A stretch of DNA of 64,000 nucleotides. Origin: Kribbella sp. VKM Ac-2568 (lineage in GTDB: Bacteria; Actinomycetota; Actinomycetes; Propionibacteriales; Kribbellaceae). The stretch lies in NCBI RefSeq assembly GCF_004345365.1, contig NZ_SLVF01000014.1, forward strand, positions 186,001 to 250,000. The letters run 5' to 3'. The notes under the pieces are model-generated. The model made no database searches, was not told the origin of the DNA, and was given only the letters and a program-made list of their open reading frames with translations. Position 1 is the first letter of the stretch, and each line of letters begins with the position of its first letter. Below are positions 16,824 through 24,951 of the stretch, in pieces. The position numbers were made by a program, and so were the translations under genes.

Positions 16824-17399
16824 TCATCGGTCGCGCCAGGCGAGTGGAGAGGTGTGGAGGGCTGCCTCGGCGAGGCGGCGGCCGAAGAGGGTTTGGATAC
16901 GGGCCCGGGAGGATTCGATCCAGCCGTCGACGCGCTTGTAGCCAGCTTCTCCGTACTCGACGGCTTGCATGAGGCATTCGAGGCGGTCGGCGTCCTTGGC
17001 ACAGCGGGCCTCGATGGTCTCGACTGCCTCGTACTCGATGACGGCCTCGCGGATGCTCTTGGCCGCGTTGTCAGGTAGCACGGCGGTTTGGTCTTCGGTG
17101 ATCCGCTCATTGCTCGCTGCGTCGACGTACGGCCGCGCGCTGTGGGGGATGTCGCCGATGCGGGTCTCTTGGGAGTCGTGCCACAGGCCCAGGTAAGCGG
17201 CACGCGCCGGGTCGCCGCCTTCCTCGGCGGCGATCAGGGCGGCGAGTTGAGCGACCCTGAGGCTGTGCTCAGCGACGGATTCTGGGTCACGCACGCCAAC
17301 GTGCCACCAACCAGATCGGCGGAGTCGCTTGAGAACGCCCATCTCCTAGGCGAAGGCGACGGTTCCTGCTGCGTCCCGGTCGGTGGTGTCATCCGTCAC
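16824..17399 (-). pseudogene. HD-domain hydrolase (YfbR/HDDC2-like) with amber at codon 18
   Basis: GTG 17399 has an AGAAGGG ribosome site and opens MTDDTTDRDAAGTVAFA, then TAG at 17346-17348, then EMGVLKRLRRSGWWHVGV. The catalytic HD-superfamily residues follow intact: SVAEHS, LGLWHDSQE and KDADRLE. Homologous proteins have a tyrosine-like residue where the TAG falls. ATG 17342, two codons later, could rescue a protein of 172 residues, but it has no spaced ribosome site. Family role: 5'-nucleotidase acting on deoxynucleoside monophosphates. I call it a damaged gene that may still be expressed by restart. Confidence 0.7.
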
Positions 17400-17415
17400 G
17401 GCTGTTGCCCTTCTG

Positions 17416-18537
17416 TCATCGGTTGGCAAGCTGCACAGCACAGCGCAGGTTATTCAACTCTACGGTGGCGTGCACGTCGGGCCCGTCGTCCAGCGCCTGT
17501 TCGACACGCTCGCCGGTCCTTCGGCGGAGGTCGGTGTCGTACGTGAGCAGTTCAGGCCGAGCCAGAACAAGGTGCCACAAGCTATGGATGTTCAGTGTGG
17601 CGTTCACCTGATCTGTCAGATGCTCCAGCAGGTGATCGGCAAGGCGGACTCCTGACCAGGTCCGAGAGGCGGTCGCAGTCAGCAGGAAGCCGTCATCGGC
17701 GTGAGGCTCGTTGATCTCGCCAAGCCAGTAGGCCCAGTAGGCAAGGTTTGCGGCGGCATGCCTCTCGTCGTTCAGAGTGTTATTGATGAAATGCCGCAGG
17801 GGATCGCCGTCGCCCCTGCGTGCCAGAGCGACTGCCGCTGAGCGGGCCGCGATGCCGCTCGTCGGATCCTCCGCCCTTCGGCCGGCGAACGCCCGCTGAT
17901 GCTGAGCGGCCAGCCAATCGGCAGACTCGCTGCGCTCGTCGAATCCGAGCAGGTAGATCGCCTGGCGGCGCAGGACCGGCATGTCCTTGGACGCTTTCGA
18001 ATGAGCCACGTTAAGGAGCGTGTCGAAGAAACTCCGCCGGTCGTCGGAGGTCAAGGCGGGTCGATCCGCGACAGGTCCACGTCCGGGTCGGGCAGGCAAA
18101 TCGCGCAGTTGCGGAGGCGTGATGCCAGTGAAAGGCCAGGTGAGCAGATTGACGAGTCGACGCCGGTGGACAGCCACCGCAAGAGGGTTCTGCTGAATCG
18201 CGGCAGGATGATCATCGCCTGCGATGATCTGAGAGAGCACTCCGTCTGCCTCGACGGCGTCATGCAGTGAAGTTACCGCTGCCGGCGGAGCGCCGAACGC
18301 TGCGAGGCGAGCCTGCAGGCGACGGAAGTCTGATACTCGGAGCGAGGTAAGCGGGCGACGGCCGCTCTCCCAGCCCTGGACTGTGCTGACGTCGACCTCG
18401 AGTTGCTCCGCGAGGGATGCCTGGCTACGACCGAGAGAACCACGAAGCAACTTGAGGACGTAGCCAGAAACCACACCGATGTCACGCCCAGCGGCAGAGG
18501 AACCCTGCATCTCAGTCAGTGTTCTTGGCTTGCGCAC
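17416..18537 (-). CDS. XRE-family transcriptional regulator
   Basis: 373 residues from GTG 18537, which has an AAGGGGG ribosome site; ATG 18510 is an alternative. An N-terminal XRE helix-turn-helix (RSQASLAEQLEVDVSTVQGW) is followed by a long helical domain typical of large actinobacterial XRE proteins, with no enzymatic motif. It heads the minus-strand operon XRE-HD-XRE-RibD, with 16 bp to the HD gene, and appears to be the only undamaged member. It probably controls that operon. Confidence 0.85.
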   Translation of the reverse strand: MRKPRTLTEMQGSSAAGRDIGVVSGYVLKLLRGSLGRSQASLAEQLEVDVSTVQGWESGRRPLTSLRVSDFRRLQARLAAFGAPPAAVTSLHDAVEADGVLSQIIAGDDHPAAIQQNPLAVAVHRRRLVNLLTWPFTGITPPQLRDLPARPGRGPVADRPALTSDDRRSFFDTLLNVAHSKASKDMPVLRRQAIYLLGFDERSESADWLAAQHQRAFAGRRAEDPTSGIAARSAAVALARRGDGDPLRHFINNTLNDERHAAANLAYWAYWLGEINEPHADDGFLLTATASRTWSGVRLADHLLEHLTDQVNATLNIHSLWHLVLARPELLTYDTDLRRRTGERVEQALDDGPDVHATVELNNLRCAVQLANR

Positions 18538-18656
18538 CCGCGGGTTCCCCCTTCCTGCCCGGCGAACCGGCCAAATTCACCCACCTACCGTCTGTTCAGG
18601 ATAGGTCAACGCGGCGTCATCGTTGTCGACATGCCAACAGGGGTGTGGATAAGCGG

Positions 18657-18932
18657 ATGGTGACATCGAAGATGCGATCGACAGTTCCGAGGCCCTTCCT
18701 CCTGGTCCGCCACGCCGACGTCTCAGGAGTCAGCGGCACCGGCGTTGTTGCCGAGGGAACCGAGTGGACAGACGGCTCGGTCTCCCTCCGATGGCGAAGT
18801 GAACACGCGTCGACGACCTTCTACGAAGCGGGAGTACGAGCCGTGCTGGCAGTACATGGTCACGCCGGTGCCAGCGAGGTCATCTACCTGGACGGCGTTG
18901 ACCCGCACTTCACGGATGAGCCGGCATCGTGA
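18657..18932 (+). CDS. Conserved small actinobacterial protein
   Basis: 91 residues from ATG 18657 (MVTSKMRSTVPRPFLLVRHADVSG...). The strings VSGTGVVAEGTEWTDGSV and LRWRSEHAST recall short uncharacterised proteins common in Streptomyces and relatives. No membrane segment or catalytic motif. It is divergent from the XRE-headed operon, sharing a 119-bp promoter region. ATG 18672 is another possible start. Function unknown. Confidence 0.65.
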   Translation: MVTSKMRSTVPRPFLLVRHADVSGVSGTGVVAEGTEWTDGSVSLRWRSEHASTTFYEAGVRAVLAVHGHAGASEVIYLDGVDPHFTDEPAS

Positions 18933-18946
18933 GCCGATTGATCAAC

Positions 18947-18963
18947 GAGGCAGGCCTTGCCTC
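18947..18963. terminator. Short hairpin after the small protein gene
   Basis: GAGGCA, loop GGCCT, TGCCTC lies 15 bp after the stop codon at 18932. No T-tract follows, so it is a weak terminator candidate at most. Confidence 0.3.
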
Positions 18964-19218
18964 TCCCCCACTGAGCCAGCGGGCGGACGTACTGGTCCCT
19001 GTATCTGCGTCCGTCCGCTGTTCCAAACGCAACTGCTCTGCACAGCTCTCACCCGGCGGGGAGACTTCACTGCCGGATGCCGGCTCCGTCGCAGATCGTC
19101 CCTGTCTGGGCTATGCGATCCCCTGCCAGCCCTCCTGGCTCGGGCAGGGCCCAACACCGAAGGGCGAGTGCGTGGCGGCACGCCGTACCGCGCCAGCCGT
19201 TCCACGTTCGGAGGAAGC

Positions 19219-19671
19219 ATGAGGGACCTCGTGGCGCAAAGGAAGTCAGCCCATGTGGTGGCGATCGTGGCTCTACTTGGCCTGACCCCCAAGGCATGCG
19301 TACCTGCGGGCGGCACGCCCGGATCGCACTCGCAGACGATTCACTCCTGCTCGCCGAGCTACACCGACGAGAACAAACTCGGCCGATTGTCGGTTCAGCA
19401 GAAAGGCCCGGGCACCTCCATCCAGTGGGGCGCGTATCCGAAACTGCCAGCCGAGAAGTACATCGTCGGCATCTACATCGGAGATCAGAAGATCGACGGG
19501 AAGAACCAGAGCTACGCTCCGCACGGGTCCCTCCCGGCAAGGGTCCGGGACAAACGTGGCCGTTCGGTTCGGACCTACAAAACCGGACAGGTCTTCAAAC
19601 TCGCCGGGACCTCGTATGATGCCAACGGCGGCGTTGTTCAGAAGTTCTTCATCAAGTGCAGACTGGTGTGA
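19219..19671 (+). CDS. Probable exported protein
   Basis: 150 residues from ATG 19219, which has a GGAGGA ribosome site at ideal spacing. Residues 11-26 (AHVVAIVALLGLTPKA) form a hydrophobic segment that may be a signal peptide; the following KAC lacks a proper lipobox. The mature part has two further cysteines (HSCSPSYT and the terminal IKCRLV) and basic, polar sequence. Followed 2 bp later by the next gene, so co-translated. No family recognised. Confidence 0.65.
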   Translation: MRDLVAQRKSAHVVAIVALLGLTPKACVPAGGTPGSHSQTIHSCSPSYTDENKLGRLSVQQKGPGTSIQWGAYPKLPAEKYIVGIYIGDQKIDGKNQSYAPHGSLPARVRDKRGRSVRTYKTGQVFKLAGTSYDANGGVVQKFFIKCRLV

Positions 19672-19673
19672 TC

Positions 19674-20114
19674 ATGCTCGTGGAGACGTGGACCGAGGAC
19701 AGGATCGCTTCGGCAACGCAGTTTGTTGCCGAGCGCATCTCCGCTGACTTCGTCGAGACGGGCCTGACGATCGAGTTCCGGATCGATCCGCAATGGTCTG
19801 GCGTCGATGTTTCGCGCGGCCCGGAGAGCGTGGTAGCCGTTCGCGGTGGGCACGAGTTTCCGCTGCACCTGGAGGGTGGAACGGAACAGGCGTGTTGGTA
19901 CGCGGCCTATCAAATGCAGGATGACGTCATGGGCGAGCACGGGCGGCCGTGGCCCGAACTAGTGGACAACTCGGGCGGCTATGTCGGCGTGCTCTCGCTA
20001 CCCGGTGAGCCACCTCAGATCGCGGCGTGGGAACTGGCCGGACAGCCGTTCTGCGCGGTCGGTCATCTTCAGCGTGCGTGTGCGGCGGCGGGACTGAAGA
20101 TCAAGAGCCTCTGA
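19674..20114 (+). CDS. Conserved hypothetical protein
   Basis: 146 residues from ATG 19674, two bases after the preceding stop. It is acidic and soluble, with the segments WYAAYQMQDDVMGEHGRPWPEL and a C-terminal CAVGHLQRACAAAG. Codon use is normal for the window. I recognise no domain; coupling to the exported protein suggests a shared role. Confidence 0.65.
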   Translation: MLVETWTEDRIASATQFVAERISADFVETGLTIEFRIDPQWSGVDVSRGPESVVAVRGGHEFPLHLEGGTEQACWYAAYQMQDDVMGEHGRPWPELVDNSGGYVGVLSLPGEPPQIAAWELAGQPFCAVGHLQRACAAAGLKIKSL

Positions 20115-20501
20115 ACCTCTGGCCAGCGTCCGGCTGGAGGGCACTCGAATCGATGCCGGATGGATTCGTTGCCGGCTAGCCGAGTGGATGAGGTCGTTCG
20201 ATCGCTTGGCGACGATTGTGGGATCGTCCTTCCTCACCTAGTGGCCGCCGAGGGGGGCGATCGTGTGTACGGCGCCGGGGTCGGCTACCAACTTGTGGTG
20301 GAAACGACGTAGCGAGATTTCTCGGCGGCAAGGTTCAGGTGGATATCAGTCGAGTCGACCGGACCAAGCCAGCCAGTTATCCTGGCCATCGGGTGGCAAA
20401 GCCCCGCGCGACCAGAACTCCATGCGGTGACCGACCAGAAAAAGCGGTCTCCGAACTTCACCGGTTTGGAACACGGTGACGGCTAATTCGTACAGCAATG
20501 G
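20115..20501. other. Intergenic stretch, one possible 50-codon frame
   Basis: This 387-bp gap lies inside the decaying region. The only frame worth noting is listed separately at 20160-20312. The remainder (20313-20501) shows no coding character on either strand and no strong hairpin. Confidence 0.4.
20160..20312 (+). CDS. Possible small open frame or gene fragment
   Basis: ATG 20160 to TAG 20310-20312 gives 50 residues with protein-like composition (MDSLPASRVDEVVRSLGDDC, then HLVAAEGGDRVYGAGVG). No ribosome site at correct spacing is seen. It may be the remnant of a larger gene, in keeping with the broken neighbours. Low confidence. Confidence 0.25.
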   Translation: MDSLPASRVDEVVRSLGDDCGIVLPHLVAAEGGDRVYGAGVGYQLVVETT

Positions 20502-20810
20502 CTACACCTGCATGCCGTAGTCCCGCAAGCGATCCCTGGCAGTCTCGATCAGCTCGACGGGGCACAAGCTGCTGAATGACTCGTCAATCACTAGATGTTC
20601 GACGGTCAGGTCGAGGTGGTGCTTGAGATACAACGTTGTGAAACGTTCCGACGGCTGACTGCTGCCGACCAATCGGCGCGCCGTTTCCAACCCACCATGC
20701 TCGCTCAGCATCCGCAAGAATTAGGTCGCGTGATAGCCGGTCTCAGCCTTGGCGCGCTCATGGATCCCGACCATGCGACGATCAAATTCCTTCTCGATGC
20801 CCTGAGCCAT
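20502..20810 (-). pseudogene. 102-codon gene with an in-frame ochre at codon 30
   Basis: ATG 20810 has an AGGGGG site and opens MAQGIEKEFDRRMVGIHERA...ETGYHAT; TAA at 20721-20723 stops it, and the same frame continues FLRMLSEHGGLETARRLVGS to 20502. The two halves read as one protein of a small uncharacterised actinobacterial family as I remember it. One base change (for example CAA to TAA) explains the stop. The 71-codon downstream half could only be made by internal restart. Confidence 0.7.
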
Positions 20811-20834
20811 CAGTCCCCCTCAAAGCACGGCCAG

Positions 20835-21247
20835 CCGCTCTCGTGCGGGATGTGGACCGCGAGGTGTTGCCGGCCGCGCAGGAATACCGCCTCGGCGTCA
20901 TCCCCTGGTCGCCTCTGCAGGGTGGTCTGCTCGGCGGCGTGATCCGCAAGGAGAACGAGGGCGTTCGCCGACTCGAGGGTCGCGCCAGGGAGACCGTGGA
21001 GAAGCTGCGACCGCAGATCGAGCAGTACGAGGCGTTCGGCGATGAGCTCGGCCACGAGTCGGGCGACGTCGCGCTCGCCTGGTTGCTCCTCCAGCCCGCA
21101 GTGACCGGCCCGATCGTCGGCCCCCGCACGATGGAGCAACTCGAGTCCGCGGTACGCGCGGTCGACGTCAAGCTCGACGACAAGGCCTGGCCGCCTCGAC
21201 GAGATCTTCCCGGGCTACAAGACGGGCCCCGAGGACTACGCCTGGTG
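20835..21247 (+). pseudogene. Truncated second copy of the aldo/keto reductase
   Basis: The region matches the 3' part of the intact gene at about 6788-7198, from IVRDVEREVLPAAQEY to the stop. The 5' half (including all four catalytic residues) is absent. Near 21186-21196 two single bases are missing relative to the intact gene, shifting DKALARLDEIF into DKAWPPRRDLP. Sequence identity is high but not complete, with changes such as ADELGHAPGD to GDELGHESGD, so the copy is not very recent. It abuts the 5' end of the convergent broken gene at 20810. Confidence 0.85.
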
Positions 21248-21256
21248 ATAGCTCGA

Positions 21257-21299
21257 CGAATCGCCCCCGTACGCCGAAAGCCGGCGTACGGGCGATTCG
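21257..21299. terminator. Inverted repeat copy of the reductase terminator
   Basis: CGAATCGCCCCCGTACGCC and GGCGTACGGGCGATTCG pair with one bulged C around a short loop. It occupies the same place relative to the reductase fragment as the perfect palindrome at 7225, and so was duplicated with it. Confidence 0.7.
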
Positions 21300-21385
21300 T
21301 GGTGATACGGACTGATCGGCGGCAATCCACCAGCGACGCATAATCGGAGTACGGATAGGCGCGGCTAGTGCTAGGTGGCGGTCAG

Positions 21386-22081
21386 ATGAGGCTCCGCGAT
21401 GAGGTTGTTCAGGTTCTGGAGAGCCATACCGAAGGCATGACGGACGCCCAGCTGGCCGAGAGACTCGGCAAGCAACATCAGCAAATCAACAAGCGTTGTC
21501 GGCAGTTGGCGACCGAAGGGCTGCTCGTCAGGGACGCAGCGAGCGGCACGATCGTCAACCGTCTGGTGCGGTCCGGCGGTGTCGTGTCCAGCCAGTCAGC
21601 TCCCCCGCCGATCACCGTGCGAAACAGTCCGCCCGCTCATCCTTGGCCTCACGAAGTTGCAGTTCAGGGCGCCCTCGTCGGCTGGCTCGTCCGGGAAAAC
21701 TGGCGGATCATTCGAGTCGCGGACGCCGAGGCACAGGAGCAAGGCACCGACGTCATCGCCGATCGCGACGGCGCGAGGCTCCTGGTCGAGGTGAAGGGGT
21801 ACCCAGGCCCGACGCATGCCCGCGGCCCCAAAGCCGGCGAGCCCAAGCCCATGCCATCAACGCTGCAGGCATCGCATTGGCTAGCAAGCGCGTTGCTCAA
21901 GGCGATGCGGATGAGAGGTGCCGATCCGGATTCCCGCGTCGTCATCGCGCTGCCGGACGCTGCCCGATACGGCGCCCTCCTGAGCGAGATCGACCAGAGC
22001 CTTCGCGGCGCCCGCATCGAAGCTTGGCTCCTCACCGACCGCGGCGAACCGAGTGCCCGCTTCGGCGGCTGGCCCGAATAG
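21386..22081 (+). CDS. Winged-helix protein with PD-(D/E)XK nuclease-like domain
   Basis: 231 residues from ATG 21386 (AGGTGG upstream; an in-frame GTG at 21368 is possible). Residues 1-60 look like a winged helix (GMTDAQLAERLGKQHQQINK). Residues 88-140 have a restriction-fold pattern: an early Glu in HEVAVQGALVGWL, then GTDVIADRDGARLLVEVKG with Asp122, Glu135 and Lys137 spaced as D-x12-E-x-K. The rest is helical. It is probably a DNA-binding nuclease-like protein, possibly a lone defence or repair factor. Catalytic competence is not proved by sequence. Confidence 0.75.
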   Translation: MRLRDEVVQVLESHTEGMTDAQLAERLGKQHQQINKRCRQLATEGLLVRDAASGTIVNRLVRSGGVVSSQSAPPPITVRNSPPAHPWPHEVAVQGALVGWLVRENWRIIRVADAEAQEQGTDVIADRDGARLLVEVKGYPGPTHARGPKAGEPKPMPSTLQASHWLASALLKAMRMRGADPDSRVVIALPDAARYGALLSEIDQSLRGARIEAWLLTDRGEPSARFGGWPE

Positions 22082-22248
22082 CGACCAAACCCACCAGGGG
22101 CGCTCGTCAACCCACACCCAACGCCGAGTTGATTTGGTAGGCGGCGCTCACATCGGCCCCGGCATACCCCGGAAATGCAACGGCTGACCTGGGTCGGCCA
22201 AGGCACAGAGTCCTGATCTCGACCACTGTCGGCGCGGCCTCAGACTGC

Positions 22249-23136
22249 CTAGCTGACGGACAGCGTCGTCGGGAGCATGCCGATTAGGGCGTCGGCGGCT
22301 AGGGAGGCTGCTGAGCCGGTGGGGATGGCTACTGAGACTTGCCAGGAGTCGGCGGAGTTGGGGGCGAGGGGGACGGTGATGTGGTCGCCTCGTTTGGCGG
22401 CGATGCGTTCGGGGACTAGGGCGACGCCCAGGTTGTGGCTGACCAGGGCCAGGAGGGTGTGGACGTCGTTGACCTCGATCGTGACGGGGTGGGCGACGCC
22501 GGCGGCGGCGAAGGCGTGGTCGGAGATGGCTCGGGCGCCCCAGGTGGGGTCGAAGTCGACGAAGGCCTCCCCCGCCAGGTCGTGCAGGGCGACCTGGGGT
22601 GCGTTGGCCAGGCGGTGTTCGGCAGAGCAGACCATGACCATGGATTCGGTCGACAGGGGGCGGAGGTCCAGGCCCTCGATCGGGTGACCGGCGGTTGCCA
22701 CGAAGGCCACGTCGAGGCGGCCGGAAGCCAACTCGTCGAGCATGGGGGTTGAGCCGCCCTGGCGTACTTCGATCTCGACTCCCGGGTACGCCGAACGGAA
22801 CTTCGCCAGGAGCGCGGGTACATCCACAACCCCAAGGCACTGCTCCAAACCAACGGTCAGGTGACCGCGCAGCAGACCCTGTACTGCGGCGACGGCGTCC
22901 TTGGCGGCCTCGGCGGCGGCGAGGGTGCGGCGGCCTTCGCACAGGAGGGCTCGGCCGGCTTCGGTGAGTTCGACGCTGCGGGTGTTGCGGACGAAGAGTG
23001 AGGCGCGCAGTTCACGTTCGAGTGCTCGGATCGAGGCTGAGAGGCCGGACTGCGAGATCGACATCGCCTCCGCGGCTCGCGTGAAGTGCTTCTGCTCTGC
23101 GACGGCGACGAAGTGCTCGAGATGCCTCAGCTCCAT
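22249..23136 (-). CDS. LysR-family transcriptional regulator
   Basis: 295 residues, the usual length. An N-terminal winged helix (MELRHLEHFVAVAEQKHFTR, AMSISQSGLSASIRALE) is followed by a periplasmic-binding-like effector domain with GHLTVGLEQCLGVVDVPALL and HNLGVALVPERIA. Start ATG 23136 matches the family; the longer frame has an improbable N-terminus. It is divergent from the SEC-C gene at 23355, which may be its target, although LysR targets are often adjacent and here the neighbour is of unknown function. Confidence 0.93.
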   Translation of the reverse strand: MELRHLEHFVAVAEQKHFTRAAEAMSISQSGLSASIRALERELRASLFVRNTRSVELTEAGRALLCEGRRTLAAAEAAKDAVAAVQGLLRGHLTVGLEQCLGVVDVPALLAKFRSAYPGVEIEVRQGGSTPMLDELASGRLDVAFVATAGHPIEGLDLRPLSTESMVMVCSAEHRLANAPQVALHDLAGEAFVDFDPTWGARAISDHAFAAAGVAHPVTIEVNDVHTLLALVSHNLGVALVPERIAAKRGDHITVPLAPNSADSWQVSVAIPTGSAASLAADALIGMLPTTLSVS

Positions 23137-23354
23137 GACTGAGAACTCTAGTCGATCGAACCCAGCGGATTCTCCTCTACGGCATCTCGCCGAGATCGGC
23201 TGGGGCAGTTCTAGGCACCCGGATCGACGTGTGACTGGGGCGACAGCAGCGCGTGCCTGGCCCACTCGACTTGCGGGTGAGGCCGGAGAGCCGGTTGTCC
23301 ACAGCCTGCAAGAAAGGCCGTTCGCTGAGGTCCGGACTGCTTACTTTCTCTGGC

Positions 23355-24248
23355 ATGGAACGCTCGATCGCGGATGAGATCCGCACTCACTGGACCAGGA
23401 CGCCGCTCGATCGAGGTGCGGTCTTGTTGGACGCGGCCCAAGACCATCTCCGGAACGGAGACTTGGACCAGGCGGTAGAGATTTGGAAGGAGCTCGTCTT
23501 GAAGGGTGGCGTGTACGCCGACTCAGCCCGCCTCGACTATGCCGAGCATCTGTTCGACGAATACGAGTATGACGACGCCTATACCCAACTGCATGCAGTG
23601 TTGGCGCCGTGGCGAATCTTCAGCAAGTCGTGGCTGCGCGCAGTCGAGATGGTCGAGCAGCACGAACCGGAAGTTGCTCTCCACTTGTGCATGTCGGCCA
23701 TCGACTGCATCACACCCGAGAATGTCCGAAATCCTGCCAGAGCATCCCGCCTCCTCCATCTGGCTGCAACCTGTCGCAGGTTGAGATGGGAAGCGGGGAT
23801 CCGCCTCACCGATACAGATCTGCTGGCCAAGATCGGTCACTTTGAAACGCGACAGAAGCAGTTGCGACTACTCACCGTCATCGATGAACCCGAGGTGGTT
23901 GACGGACAACTTCATTTCTGGGATCGCGAGCTGCTTGAGTCGCTGGACAGGCCTTCGGGAACCGCCATCCGGCTGGAGCGACCCGCCGCCTACTACCTGA
24001 AGATCGAACGATTACTTCGAGCCCATGACGGAGGCCGGGTCGTTGTGACTCGGCTGGAAGGTGCTGATTGGACGCGCCTCGTACAGCTGGCTTACAACGC
24101 CAAGCACTCCGACGATCTTCAGACCATCGTCACCCGGAACAACCCGGGCACGGCTGTCGAGTGGCCACCAGGGCGGAACCAGCCGTGCTGGTGCGGTTCG
24201 GGAACCAAATACAAGAAGTGCTGCGGGGCGAACAGGCCGCCACCATGA
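23355..24248 (+). CDS. SEC-C motif, tetratricopeptide-like protein (paralogue)
   Basis: 297 residues from ATG 23355. The repeat part (LRNGDLDQAVEIWKELVLKGG) and the C-terminal SEC-C motif (QPCWCGSGTKYKKCCG) align throughout with the gene at 12942; even the preceding WPPxRN is shared. It is shorter by about 30 residues in the middle. Two copies 10 kb apart point to local duplication or to a shared family niche. Role unknown; the SEC-C tail probably binds zinc and a partner. Confidence 0.83.
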   Translation: MERSIADEIRTHWTRTPLDRGAVLLDAAQDHLRNGDLDQAVEIWKELVLKGGVYADSARLDYAEHLFDEYEYDDAYTQLHAVLAPWRIFSKSWLRAVEMVEQHEPEVALHLCMSAIDCITPENVRNPARASRLLHLAATCRRLRWEAGIRLTDTDLLAKIGHFETRQKQLRLLTVIDEPEVVDGQLHFWDRELLESLDRPSGTAIRLERPAAYYLKIERLLRAHDGGRVVVTRLEGADWTRLVQLAYNAKHSDDLQTIVTRNNPGTAVEWPPGRNQPCWCGSGTKYKKCCGANRPPP

Positions 24249-24306
24249 CCCTCACCCAGTCGAGGGGTTGCGCGGGTTAGGGGCCGGCGATCGGTAAGGT
24301 GGACCT

Positions 24307-24711
24307 ATGGCTGACGAGTACCGCGTTGAGGTTGAGCTGAACGACTCTGAGCATGGGTTGTCGTTCTGGGAGCGGCTGCGGGCGCTGGGCGTGGATGAGG
24401 ACGCGAAGAAGCGGCTCGGGGGCCAGGTGACGGTGACTCGGGACGGTTCGCGGTTGCTGATCTACGCGAACACCGAGGAAGACGCTCGCGAGGCCGAGAA
24501 GACGGTGCGTGAGGTCGTCACGGACGATCACCTGACCGCCGATTACAAACTGTCACGGTGGAGCCACGCGAAGCAGGAGTGGACGGACCCGAGTGTTCCC
24601 GAGGACGAGGACGCTCCCGAGCCCAGCTATGAAGGCGTCGAGACCCCGGACAGGAACTATGTGGTGATGCAGACCTACAAGCCTGAGTTCCTCCGCGACC
24701 TCGGTCTCTGA
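24307..24711 (+). CDS. Conserved hypothetical protein
   Basis: 134 residues from ATG 24307. It is acidic and soluble with the segment LLIYANTEEDAREAEKTVRE, which resembles a ferredoxin-like alpha/beta fold, and a C-terminal YVVMQTYKPEFLRDLGL. It is followed by a strong terminator. I recognise it only as a type seen in actinobacteria; no function can be given. Confidence 0.75.
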   Translation: MADEYRVEVELNDSEHGLSFWERLRALGVDEDAKKRLGGQVTVTRDGSRLLIYANTEEDAREAEKTVREVVTDDHLTADYKLSRWSHAKQEWTDPSVPEDEDAPEPSYEGVETPDRNYVVMQTYKPEFLRDLGL

Positions 24712-24732
24712 CGCAGCCGCCCGGACAGGACG

Positions 24733-24779
24733 AACGAGCCGGTACGCCGAGCCAACGCGGCTCGGCGTACCGGCTCGTT
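24733..24779. terminator. Perfect 21-bp stem terminator
   Basis: AACGAGCCGGTACGCCGAGCC, a 5-base loop AACGC, then the exact reverse complement ending in GTTTC. It ends the gene at 24307-24711. The inner GTACGCCG/CGGCGTAC core is also seen in the hairpins at 7225 and 21257. Confidence 0.85.
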
Positions 24780-24951
24780 TCAGTTGACCGGCTATTCGCC
24801 CGCCGCCCCGGACCGCGGAGCGGGCGAAGCGGCCTGCCCTCGTGGTCGCCTCTTCCTCGCGGTCGCCTCCTACTCGCCTGTGGGACGAACCGGAATTGCC
24901 GGCCGGGCGTCGTACTGTCGGACGGGTCTGGGGATTGGCGGAAGGGGTGTG

